From the NCBI GenBank assembly GCA_050246015.1, contig JBFWWU010000032.1, forward strand, positions 1 through 28,810: DNA of 28,810 nucleotides, in the 5' to 3' direction. A program made the translations under genes and the position numbers. The notes beneath the pieces were generated by a model. The model made no database searches and was not told the DNA's origin. It saw nothing but the letters and a program-made list of their open reading frames with translations. Positions 8,601-15,310 of the stretch are shown here, in pieces. Numbering within the stretch: position 1 is the first letter of the stretch; every line of letters starts with the position of its first letter. This stretch comes from JTS-AC122 sp050246015. Lineage in GTDB: Bacteria; Planctomycetota; Phycisphaerae; Phycisphaerales; UBA1924.

Positions 8601-9696
8601 GCATCTCATCCGCGGCGGTGTCAGCCGCGCGGACGACGTCCGCCGCGTGCTTGCCGCCGCTCCCTACCCGTCCCGCACCATCGATGACAACCTCGCCGAC
8701 CTCCTTGCGGGAGCCGCGGCGAACCACCTCGCGGCCCAGGCGCTCTGCCAGATCGCGGCGGAGCAGGGGGCCGCCGCGCTGCCCGATCTCTTTGGCGCGA
8801 TCAAGCAGCGCGGGCACGATGCCGCCAGGCGCCTCATCGCTTCCATCGCTCCACTTCATCGCCGCGCGGTCGAAGAACTCGACGACGGCTCTCGCTTGTG
8901 CGTCCGGATCCTCGCTGCCAACGACCGCATCCTGCTCGACTTCACCGGCACCTCCCCCGTTCATCCCGGCAACCTCAACGCGACCCCCGCGATCGTCCGA
9001 TCCGTCATCGTCTATGTCCTGCGCTGCCTCGTGAAGGACGACATCCCGCTCAACGAGGGTCTCATGCAGGCGTGCGATATCGTGCTCCCCCCGTGCATGC
9101 TCAGCCCCGAGTTCGGCGACGACCCCGCCCGCGACCCCGCCGTCGGCGCCGGCAACGTTGAGACCAGCCAGCGCCTCACGGACACCATCTTCAAGGCGCT
9201 CGGCGTCGTCGCGTGCAGCCAGGGCACTATGAACAACGTCATCTTTGGTTCCCACCAGCGCGGGCTGAGTTTCTACGAGACCGTCTGTGGCGGGACGGGC
9301 GCGGGGCCCGGCTTTCATGGCGCCTCCGCCGTTCACTCTCACATGACCAACACCCGCATCACCGATCCCGAGATCCTTGAAACCCGCTACCCGGTGCGGT
9401 TGCGCCGATTCGCCATCCGTCGCGGATCCGGCGGCCCCGGTCAATGGCGCGGCGGCGACGGCGCTATCCGCGAGTTCGAGTTCCTTGCTCCCATGTCCTT
9501 GGCCGTTGTCGGACAGCACCGCCGACACGGTCCCTACGGCGTCAACGGGGGCCACCCTGGCCTCCCCGGTGATCAAGTCCTCCTCCGGGCCAACGTGCCC
9601 CCGATCCACATCAGCACCGCTCAAGCCATCGACGTCATCCCCGGGGACCGGCTCATCCTGCAAACCCCAGGCGGCGGCGGGTGGGGCGCGGGCTGA
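5683..9696 (+). CDS. 5-oxoprolinase-type hydantoinase, fused A and B subunits
   Basis: Predicted cytoplasmic ATP-dependent enzyme hydrolysing 5-oxo-L-proline to L-glutamate (EC 3.5.2.9). From ATG 5683 it has 1337 residues, close to the single-chain eukaryotic/bacterial 5-oxoprolinase rather than split HyuA/HyuB. The HyuA half carries the N-terminal motif ADTGGTFTDV (about 12-21), RATTRATNALLTR (about 160), the ATPase motif FDMGGTSTDVA (about 381-391) and GADPGPACYG (about 443). The HyuB half begins near residue 825 and carries GMGGSHLPDITV (about 910) and a near-C-terminal GGTGAGPGFHGA..VHSHMTNTRITDPE block that closely matches 5-oxoprolinase as I remember it. An upstream ATG at 5614 overlaps the preceding gene and adds only an Arg/Ser/Pro stretch, so it is rejected. 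N-methylhydantoinase or acetophenone-carboxylase-type activities use the same fold and cannot be excluded. Confidence 0.92.
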   Translation: MKPDPFAWELLADTGGTFTDVLALDPAGALHRAKVLSTSAIRSAVASAAGMSLRLADPLAPETARAVVGMRLRLVAAGAGPHPDYSAAPARIVSAHSHTLRVDRELPSGWLAPPDQRPLPGASSPILCEISSCEAAPIFAARLITGTPIGSPLPLINLRVATTRATNALLTRSGARVALFVTAGFADMLAIGSQQRPALFDLDVAASMPAMLHAEDFEVSERISAAGEVLIDLDRDALVDAARRALARGMTSAAVAFMHADRFPGHEHAARELLLRAGFTSVTCSADAASMIKLLPRAQTAVTNAYLDPVIRRYVQGIEDAIAPGTAAAGPRSSLVLMTSAGGLTSARSFRAVDSLLSGPAGGAVGAGRAALASGFTRAISFDMGGTSTDVARLDPAPALVHEHRVADAHLIAPAVAVHTVAAGGGSICSCRDGELRVGPHSAGADPGPACYGLAGPLTITDVNLLLGRIVPDRFAIPIRPLASRDRALELLAQSAAENPRRHLSLELMLEGLLTIACQTMAAAIRQVSTRAGYDARDHVLVAFGGAGGQHACAVARSLGMRTVLVPRDAGLLSAVGLAGARVQRIAERQFLMPLDACDSSIEDSLLAIEHEACALAASEYPGDARDGASGGQVRVRSRIAALRLSGQESTLEVEFDPCRAGEMTEPSPLGRPLVARLNDRFHHAYVAVYGHPPPPRPLELVWIKVIAVVEDPRAEHSLQSASRSRPPDEHALPAPPRVQRAFIDGQWADLAVIDRGRLRPGWTAAGPLIIAEQHGTTLVEPGWRAMVDDAGAIVLTDAPAATDADHAGMSASSSPARAAPSDSLVRVELFTARIRGVALEMGELLRRTAVSVNVKDRLDFSCAILDSGGELIVNAPHVPVHLGSLGLCVRRVREAIQMRPGDAVIVNHPGMGGSHLPDITVITPCFDQATPSVLLGYAASRAHHAEIGGVLPGSMPPFARSLAEEGVVIPPMHLIRGGVSRADDVRRVLAAAPYPSRTIDDNLADLLAGAAANHLAAQALCQIAAEQGAAALPDLFGAIKQRGHDAARRLIASIAPLHRRAVEELDDGSRLCVRILAANDRILLDFTGTSPVHPGNLNATPAIVRSVIVYVLRCLVKDDIPLNEGLMQACDIVLPPCMLSPEFGDDPARDPAVGAGNVETSQRLTDTIFKALGVVACSQGTMNNVIFGSHQRGLSFYETVCGGTGAGPGFHGASAVHSHMTNTRITDPEILETRYPVRLRRFAIRRGSGGPGQWRGGDGAIREFEFLAPMSLAVVGQHRRHGPYGVNGGHPGLPGDQVLLRANVPPIHISTAQAIDVIPGDRLILQTPGGGGWGAG

Positions 9697-9783
9697 CGGC
9701 AAGCGACATCGACCCCTGACACCGCGTTCCGTTGGACGATCCACGTTGCCACATGATCTTCGTGGAATTGCGCGGCCGTGGGG

Positions 9784-9789
9784 TATACT
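9784..9789 (+). promoter_or_regulatory. Candidate -10 element TATACT
   Basis: TATACT differs from the TATAAT consensus by one base and lies 57 bases before the metalloprotease ATG, in the 149-base gap after the 5-oxoprolinase gene. No good -35 hexamer is found at 16-18 bases upstream, so the call is tentative. Confidence 0.3.
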
Positions 9790-9845
9790 CACACTTCGAA
9801 CCGCCACAACAGATTCAATGTCCGAAAACTCCTGGAGCCGCCACG

Positions 9846-12026
9846 ATGCGACGTTTCTCATGTGTTGGTTTCGTCCTTTCCCTCCTGCTCGCGAACCTGT
9901 GCACCGCGATTGATGCCCCGGTCCGCCTGATCGATCCCAACGATCGCGCCGCGTTCTCCAGCGTCCACGTGGATGTGGCCCAGGCCCGGCAGATTCCTAC
10001 CGATCACGCGGTCCAGTGGCGGTCATTTCCGATCGGCCGCGGCCTCACTCTCGACCTCGAAGTCGAACTCTTCGACGTCCTCGCGCCCGAAGCCCAGCTC
10101 GTCTTGGGCACCCCGCAGGGCCAAGCCCCGCTTCCACGCCCCGATATCCTGCTCCTGCGAGGCACCGTCGTCGGCGACGATGAATCCAGCGTCTTCCTGG
10201 GCATCTCGGACCTGATGACCCACGGCTACATCCAGACCGCCGGCGCTCGATACATCATTTCCTCCGGCCCGACGGGCGCCGACTCCGGAACCCTCGTCTT
10301 CAACGAGCGAGATCTCCCCATTGACCCCGCCGCCCCCCCGTTCATCTGCGGCGCCGACCACGTCCTTCAGCCCCCGCTCGCGCCCACCTTAAAGCCCCCC
10401 GCCCAGTCCCCTCCCGCCCCTCGCGGCGCGTACACCTGCCGCACCGCCCGCATCGCGGTTGACACCGTCTGGGAGCACACCCGCGACCTCTTCGCCGGCG
10501 ATCCCCATCGCGCCGCGACCTACGACATCATCCTCTTCGGCGCCATCTCCGAGATCTACGCGCGCGACATGAACCTGCACATCGCGCTCTCGTTCCTCCG
10601 CGTCTGGGCCGCCGACGTCGATCCCTACACCCCGGCCAACAACAACATGCTCGATCAGTTCCGAAACACCTGGCTCGGCATGGGCTCCGTGCCCCGCACC
10701 GTCGCTCACATCCTTACCACCGACGGCCTCAACGGCGCCGGCGGCGTCGCCTACCTCAGCGTCGTCTGCAACAACTCCTACGGATACGGCGCGTCCGGTT
10801 ACCTCGGTGGCTCATTCCCCTATCCGCTCCAGGATAACGTCGGCGGCAACTGGGATCTCGTCGTCGTCGCGCATGAACTCGGACACAACTTCGGCAGCAT
10901 TCATACCCACGACTACAACCCGCCCCTCGATGGTTGCGGGCTCGGCGACTGCTCCCAGGCCGCCCAGGGAACCATCATGTCCTACTGCCACACCTGCGCG
11001 GGCGGCATGAACAACATCGCCCTCCATTTCCACCCGCGAAACCTCCAGGACATCGACGCCTACATGACCTCCCAGACCTCCTGCCCCCTCGCCGACCGCG
11101 GCTACCCCACCCAGGATCGCGCCACCACCCTCTCCGGCGTCCCCGTCACCATCGACGTCCTCTCCAACGACAACCGCGGCAGTTGCTTCACGTGGAGCAT
11201 CGCCTCTCATCCCGCCACCAGCGCCGCCGGCGGATCCATCGTCCTCAGCCCCGGCAGCGGACCCGGCGGCATCGACCAGCTCACCTACTCCCCGCCCGCG
11301 GGCTTCGCCGGTCTTGATTCCTTCTCCTACATCGTGCAGGCCCCCGGTCAGTCTTCGCAGGGCACCGCGGTGTTCGTCAACGTCGTTCGCCCCCGACGCG
11401 CCGTCGGCATCACGAACTCCATGCCCGGCGTCGCCGCCTCCTACTTCGACCTCGCTTCCCCGAGCGTCCTCCCGGATTTCTCCACCCTCACCCCTTACCT
11501 GAACACCTCGATCTCCTCCATCAATATCCCTTCCACCAGCGGTAACTTCGCCAACTCCGGCCGCGCCGATCAGGTCGGCGCCGTCTTCTCCGGCTTCATC
11601 AGCGCCCCGGCCACCGACTTCTACGCACTCTCCATCGAGTCCGACGACGGCTCCAGGCTGTACGTCGGTTCGACCCTCGTGGCGGACAACGACGGGTTGC
11701 ACGGCATGGTCGAACGATCCGGAACGATCGCCCTCGCCGCGGGGCTCCATCCCGTCAGGGTCGAGTTCTTCGAGAACGGCGGCGGAGCCGGGTGCATCGC
11801 TCGCTGGCAGAGTTCCTCCCTCGCCCGACAGGTCATACCCGCCGCCCGGTGGTTCCGCGGCACGCCCTGCGCGCCCGATTGGAACGCGTCCGGCTTGGTC
11901 AACTCCCAGGATCTCTTCGATTTCCTCGCCGCCTTCTTCGTCGGCGACGCCGATTTCAACGCCAGCGGCGCGACCGATTCGCAGGACTTCTTTGACTTCC
12001 TCGCCGCGTTCTTCGCCGGCTGTTGA
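9846..12026 (+). CDS. Secreted zinc metalloprotease with PA14 domain and GC-type dockerin tail
   Basis: A 726-residue exported reprolysin/metzincin-like protease. A signal peptide (about 1-21, ending LANLCTA) opens the protein, and GGAG lies eight bases before this ATG. The frame continues upstream to TTG 9732, but that extension would bury the signal peptide. The catalytic motif HELGHNFGSIH (HExxHxxxxxH, about 343-353) is followed by a Met-turn-like IMSYCHTC. An Ig/cadherin-like segment with VTIDVLSNDN follows (about 430-515), then a PA14-like domain (about 520-665; FYALSIESDDGSRLYV and GLHPVRVEFFENGGGAG). The end carries two dockerin-like loops with NSQDLFDFLAAFF and DSQDFFDFLAAFF, finishing in Gly-Cys. 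Such tails are thought to mark exported or anchored proteins in Phycisphaerales. The loops read DWNASG and DFNASG, with Ser where the last Asp of DxNxDG is expected. PA14 suggests carbohydrate or surface binding; the substrate is unknown. Confidence 0.9.
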   Translation: MRRFSCVGFVLSLLLANLCTAIDAPVRLIDPNDRAAFSSVHVDVAQARQIPTDHAVQWRSFPIGRGLTLDLEVELFDVLAPEAQLVLGTPQGQAPLPRPDILLLRGTVVGDDESSVFLGISDLMTHGYIQTAGARYIISSGPTGADSGTLVFNERDLPIDPAAPPFICGADHVLQPPLAPTLKPPAQSPPAPRGAYTCRTARIAVDTVWEHTRDLFAGDPHRAATYDIILFGAISEIYARDMNLHIALSFLRVWAADVDPYTPANNNMLDQFRNTWLGMGSVPRTVAHILTTDGLNGAGGVAYLSVVCNNSYGYGASGYLGGSFPYPLQDNVGGNWDLVVVAHELGHNFGSIHTHDYNPPLDGCGLGDCSQAAQGTIMSYCHTCAGGMNNIALHFHPRNLQDIDAYMTSQTSCPLADRGYPTQDRATTLSGVPVTIDVLSNDNRGSCFTWSIASHPATSAAGGSIVLSPGSGPGGIDQLTYSPPAGFAGLDSFSYIVQAPGQSSQGTAVFVNVVRPRRAVGITNSMPGVAASYFDLASPSVLPDFSTLTPYLNTSISSINIPSTSGNFANSGRADQVGAVFSGFISAPATDFYALSIESDDGSRLYVGSTLVADNDGLHGMVERSGTIALAAGLHPVRVEFFENGGGAGCIARWQSSSLARQVIPAARWFRGTPCAPDWNASGLVNSQDLFDFLAAFFVGDADFNASGATDSQDFFDFLAAFFAGC

Positions 12027-12033
12027 CACGACA

Positions 12034-12109
12034 ACGCCAGATCGCCTTCCCCTCCTCGTGGAGCGCGCGTCCCGCCCGCTTCTTCGAGCCTTCTTTCGCG
12101 ATCTGGCGT
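12034..12109. terminator. Perfect 12-bp inverted repeat between convergent genes
   Basis: ACGCCAGATCGC at 12034-12045 is exactly complementary to GCGATCTGGCGT at 12098-12109. The pair fills most of the 106-base gap between two convergent stop codons. A bidirectional terminator or transcript-stabilising structure is the natural reading. The loop is long (52 bases) and no U tract follows either arm, so an intrinsic terminator is not certain; a symmetric protein-binding site is the alternative. Confidence 0.5.
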
Positions 12110-12132
12110 AGTAATCTTGTCCCACCGTCTGT

Positions 12133-13662
12133 TCAGCACGGCACGAAGAACCGCGACAAAAACTCGAAGAAGTCCTGCGAGTTGATGAACCCGTCCATGT
12201 TCACGTCCGAACGGCAGTCAAGCGAAAAGAACGCCGTCAGGAAGTCCAGGAAGTCCTGGCTGTTCACAAACCCATCGGAGTTGAAGTCGCCCGGGCAAGT
12301 CGGCGTCGGCGCGATCACCTCGCGGTCCGCCGGGCCCACCACCCCGTCATAGTCGAAATCGAGCAGGTTGAAGTTCGCGGCGAAGTTCCCGATGACAAAC
12401 ACCCCATTCGCCGTCCCGTCCGCGTCCTCCCACGATCCATCGAGCACCGCCAGCGCGGCGTCGAAAACGTTCGCGTCAAGGCTGTCCACGTCGCCGTCCC
12501 CGTCCATGTCGCCGACAGAATCCTCGTCGAATCCCACGTCGGTCCACGCGAACGGGCACTCGCCTTCATTGATGCACGCCGTGCCCACGAGTCCGCCGAA
12601 GCGCCAGTCTTCCACGTCCAGGGCATTCTGCCTCGGCTTGCCCGCCCAGCGGTGCGCCAGGTGCCACACCGGACCCGTCAGCGGGCCCCCGTGATCGCCG
12701 TTGGCGCCGTCGATCACATCCTGGATCGCTTCGGCCACGCTCGAGTGATTCCCCGCCAGGTCGATGACGCTGTCGATCGGTTGCTGCGGCTGCCCGGTCA
12801 GCATCGCCGCCCCTTGCATGTCCAGTGAATACACCAGCGTGATCGACGTTCGATTGCCCGCGATTTCGTGCGAAAACTGGAGTTGCACCACCGGGTCATA
12901 CAGTTGCGGCTCGCTCCCCCCGAACATCGCGCTCGCCTCACGGTACCCCCCGGCGCGCCGAAAGAATCGCCCTTGCACGATCCACGTCTCTCCGGCATCG
13001 AACTGTCCGTTCTGGTCCCCGCCCTCCGCCACCACCACCGTCGGAAAGCATCCGCACAGCGCGAGCTCGAACTCCGCGCCGCTTCTCTCGAAGTACGGCT
13101 CCGTGTAGAAGTCGTCGTCCCAGTCGCTTTCCAGGCCCGAGCGAGCCGCTCGTTCACGGATCGACCCCGTCGGGAGCACGCCGAATCGCCCGACGTTGGC
13201 CAGGTACCGCGTGGTCGCGACGGTCCCCAGTTCACCGCCCGTGTTGCGGTCATCATCCATGTCGATTTCGATGAATCCGTACACCGGGCTCGGGCCAAAC
13301 TGAAACGGCTCGAAGAATGTGCCGCCCGAGCCCAGCGATCCCGGCGGATTCACCAGCCCGTCGATCACCAGTTGCAGCCGGAAGATGTGCGCCGTTCTCG
13401 AGGAGACCGACTGCCCCCGGTATGGGTCCGTGACCGGGTCGTCCGGCATCCACCCGCACACCGACACCTGCCGGATATCCGGAAGCGTGGAACTCGGATC
13501 CAGCGCGGCGTCGTTGCCGTAGTCGGCGCGCCGCACATGCGCGTCACCGGCCGGATCAAAGTACCGAAACATGTAGTCGCTCTGCGCGACCGCCGGCAAG
13601 CACGCGGCCGCCCACGCGAAGATAACGCTGGCAATCGTGCTGGTGCGGCGCGGAATCGCCAT
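12133..13662 (-). CDS. Secreted EF-hand / dockerin-tailed protein of unknown function
   Basis: A 509-residue exported protein. The signal peptide (about 1-26) ends PAVA before QSD. The body (about 30-380) is beta-rich, with no motif I recognise as catalytic; it contains FIEIDMDDDRNTGGELG, DQNGQFDAGETW and several Asp/Asn-rich turns of calcium-binding type. Near residue 391 is a clean EF-type loop (DMDGDGDVDSLD), then DFDYDGVVGPADRE. The final 54 residues hold two more loops, DFNSDGFVNSQDF and DVNMDGFINSQDF, each followed by a helix, ending FFVPC. This tail is related to that of the convergent metalloprotease, but here the DxNxDG calcium ligands are intact. The start is one base after the stop of the sigma-54 regulator (TAGCATG), so it is probably expressed by translational coupling with that two-component system. 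Confidence 0.85.
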   Translation of the reverse strand: MAIPRRTSTIASVIFAWAAACLPAVAQSDYMFRYFDPAGDAHVRRADYGNDAALDPSSTLPDIRQVSVCGWMPDDPVTDPYRGQSVSSRTAHIFRLQLVIDGLVNPPGSLGSGGTFFEPFQFGPSPVYGFIEIDMDDDRNTGGELGTVATTRYLANVGRFGVLPTGSIRERAARSGLESDWDDDFYTEPYFERSGAEFELALCGCFPTVVVAEGGDQNGQFDAGETWIVQGRFFRRAGGYREASAMFGGSEPQLYDPVVQLQFSHEIAGNRTSITLVYSLDMQGAAMLTGQPQQPIDSVIDLAGNHSSVAEAIQDVIDGANGDHGGPLTGPVWHLAHRWAGKPRQNALDVEDWRFGGLVGTACINEGECPFAWTDVGFDEDSVGDMDGDGDVDSLDANVFDAALAVLDGSWEDADGTANGVFVIGNFAANFNLLDFDYDGVVGPADREVIAPTPTCPGDFNSDGFVNSQDFLDFLTAFFSLDCRSDVNMDGFINSQDFFEFLSRFFVPC

Positions 13663-13663
13663 G

Positions 13664-15250
13664 CTAGTGCGCGGCCTCGTGCTCGTGATTCAGCGAATAT
13701 CGCTCCATCCGGTATCGCATGCTCGCGCGGGTCAGACCTATCAGTTTCGCCGCACGAGACACATTCCAGCGCGTGTACTGCAACGCCTGTGCCAGCAGGT
13801 CCTTTTCGATCGCCTCGGCGTTGAAGTTGCCGTGTTCAAACTTGAAGATCGGCACCAGGCTCGTCCCTTCTTCGAACGGGATCGGCACCTCGCGGGTTTC
13901 AAGCATCACCCCGTCCCCCTCGCGCATCCCATGGCGGCTTGTCAGATCTCGCATCACGATCTGAATCGGCTCAGAACGCCGGGCCGCGTGCGGCTCCGGC
14001 CCCGTCGCCACCCCGGTCGAACTCGGCGCGGCGATCCCCAGGTCGCTCGGCTCGATGATGTCCCGCTCGCACAGCATCGCGGCCCGCTGGATCGTGTTGA
14101 CCAACTCTCGCACGTTGCCCGGCCAGTCGTGGCTGCTGATCGCCTCCCTGGCTGATTCGCTCAACTGCATCCCGGGCCGGCCGTACCGCTGCGCATTGCG
14201 CTGCAGTGTGATCTCCGCGATCCGAAGCGCGTCGCCGTTCCTGGCTCGCAGCGGTGGTATGCAGATCGTGAACGCGTTCAGCCGGTACAGCAGGTCGCGC
14301 CGAAACGTCCCCGCCTCCACCTTCTTCGCCAGGTCCACGTTCGACGCCGCGATCACACGCGCTCGCACCGTCCGGTCTCGCGTCCCGCCCACTCGCCGGT
14401 ACGTCCCCTGTTCCACCACCAGCAGCAACTTGGCCTGCAGTTCCAGCGGCATCTCGCTGATCTCGTCCAGGAAAATCGTCCCCCCATTGGCCATCTCGAA
14501 CAGACCCGGCTTCGGCTCCTTCGCGTCCGTGAAGGCTCCTCGTTCATGCCCGAACAGTTCTCCCTCCACCAGCGACGCCGGAAGCGCCGAGCAGTTCACG
14601 TGCACAAACGGCGCGCTCGTGCCCCGATCGTCGCCGCCGGCCTCCATCTTCGAGCCGTGCTGGTGGATGTACCGTGCCAGCACGCCCTTGCCGGCTCCGG
14701 TCTCTCCCATCAGCAGGATGGCCGGGAGTGTCACGCCCTCCTCAGTATTTGGAGACTCCACCGGGATCGCCGCCAGTCGTTCCGCCAGCCGAAGCGTGTC
14801 TGTCCACGCCTTGCTCTGCCCCAGGACCGCCTGCGACTGTTCCTTGTGCCGTTCCAGCCGTTCGAACAGCCGCAGGCGCTGCGCCATCTTCCGCCGTTCC
14901 AGCCACTTTTCCACCTGGAGCGGGAGTTCTTCCAGCCGCAGCGGCTTCTGAAGAAAATCGTCCGCGCCCCGCTTCATCGCCACCACGGCGGTCTCGATCG
15001 TTCCGAACGCCGTGATGATCACCGCGATCCCGTCAAACCCATCGGCTCGCGCGCTCTCGACGAGTTCAATCCCATTCCCTTCCCGGAGGTTCACGTCCGA
15101 TATCACCAGGTCGAACCGTCCCTTTTGAATCAGTTCGAATGCTTGCGGCGCGGAGTCAGTCTCCCGAACCTTGTGACCCGACCGGGTCAGCATCTTCGAG
15201 ATCGACACGGAAAGCGCCTTCTCATCTTCAACTAGGAGGATTTCAGCCAT
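13664..15250 (-). CDS. NtrC-family sigma-54-dependent response regulator
   Basis: A 528-residue transcription activator. The receiver domain (about 1-115) has the acidic pair in LLVEDE, phospho-acceptor Asp near 52 (VISDVN) and the conserved Lys near 102 (LQKPL). The AAA+ domain (about 140-400) has Walker A GETGAGKG (182-189), a GAFTDA loop (238-243) where GAFTGA is usual, Walker B GTIFLDE (about 257-263), and the arginine-rich FRRDLLYRLNAF block. A linker of about 70 residues follows. The C-terminal Fis-type helix-turn-helix (about 474-519) contains WNVSRAAKLIGLTRASMRYRMERY. It should activate RNA polymerase with sigma-54 once phosphorylated by the kinase encoded just upstream. ATG 15250 is chosen because it begins MAEILLVEDE, as receivers usually do, and has GGAG ten bases upstream; another in-frame ATG lies at 15268. 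The dockerin-protein gene follows after one base. Confidence 0.95.
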   Translation of the reverse strand: MAEILLVEDEKALSVSISKMLTRSGHKVRETDSAPQAFELIQKGRFDLVISDVNLREGNGIELVESARADGFDGIAVIITAFGTIETAVVAMKRGADDFLQKPLRLEELPLQVEKWLERRKMAQRLRLFERLERHKEQSQAVLGQSKAWTDTLRLAERLAAIPVESPNTEEGVTLPAILLMGETGAGKGVLARYIHQHGSKMEAGGDDRGTSAPFVHVNCSALPASLVEGELFGHERGAFTDAKEPKPGLFEMANGGTIFLDEISEMPLELQAKLLLVVEQGTYRRVGGTRDRTVRARVIAASNVDLAKKVEAGTFRRDLLYRLNAFTICIPPLRARNGDALRIAEITLQRNAQRYGRPGMQLSESAREAISSHDWPGNVRELVNTIQRAAMLCERDIIEPSDLGIAAPSSTGVATGPEPHAARRSEPIQIVMRDLTSRHGMREGDGVMLETREVPIPFEEGTSLVPIFKFEHGNFNAEAIEKDLLAQALQYTRWNVSRAAKLIGLTRASMRYRMERYSLNHEHEAAH

Positions 15251-15279
15251 GTTCGAACAGCTCCGCATGGGCTATTTTT

Positions 15280-15310
15280 GACCATATGGCTGAAAAAAGC
15301 CAATTTGGTC
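15280..15310. repeat. Nested inverted repeat between kinase and regulator genes
   Basis: GACCA (15280-15284) pairs with TGGTC (15306-15310), and inside it GGCT (15288-15291) pairs with AGCC (15298-15301) around GAAAAA. It lies in the 58-base gap between kinase stop and regulator start and overlaps the kinase stop codon. No T run follows the stem on the transcribed strand, so it is more likely an mRNA structure that tunes regulator expression or mRNA decay than a terminator. Confidence 0.4.

Noticed and set aside
8485..9861. Long - strand open frame opposite the 5-oxoprolinase gene
   Set aside because: Shadow of a strongly conserved coding region; no family features.
10812..12125. Long - strand open frame opposite the metalloprotease
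   Set aside because: Gly/Glu/Asp/Val-rich reverse translation of a well-supported gene.
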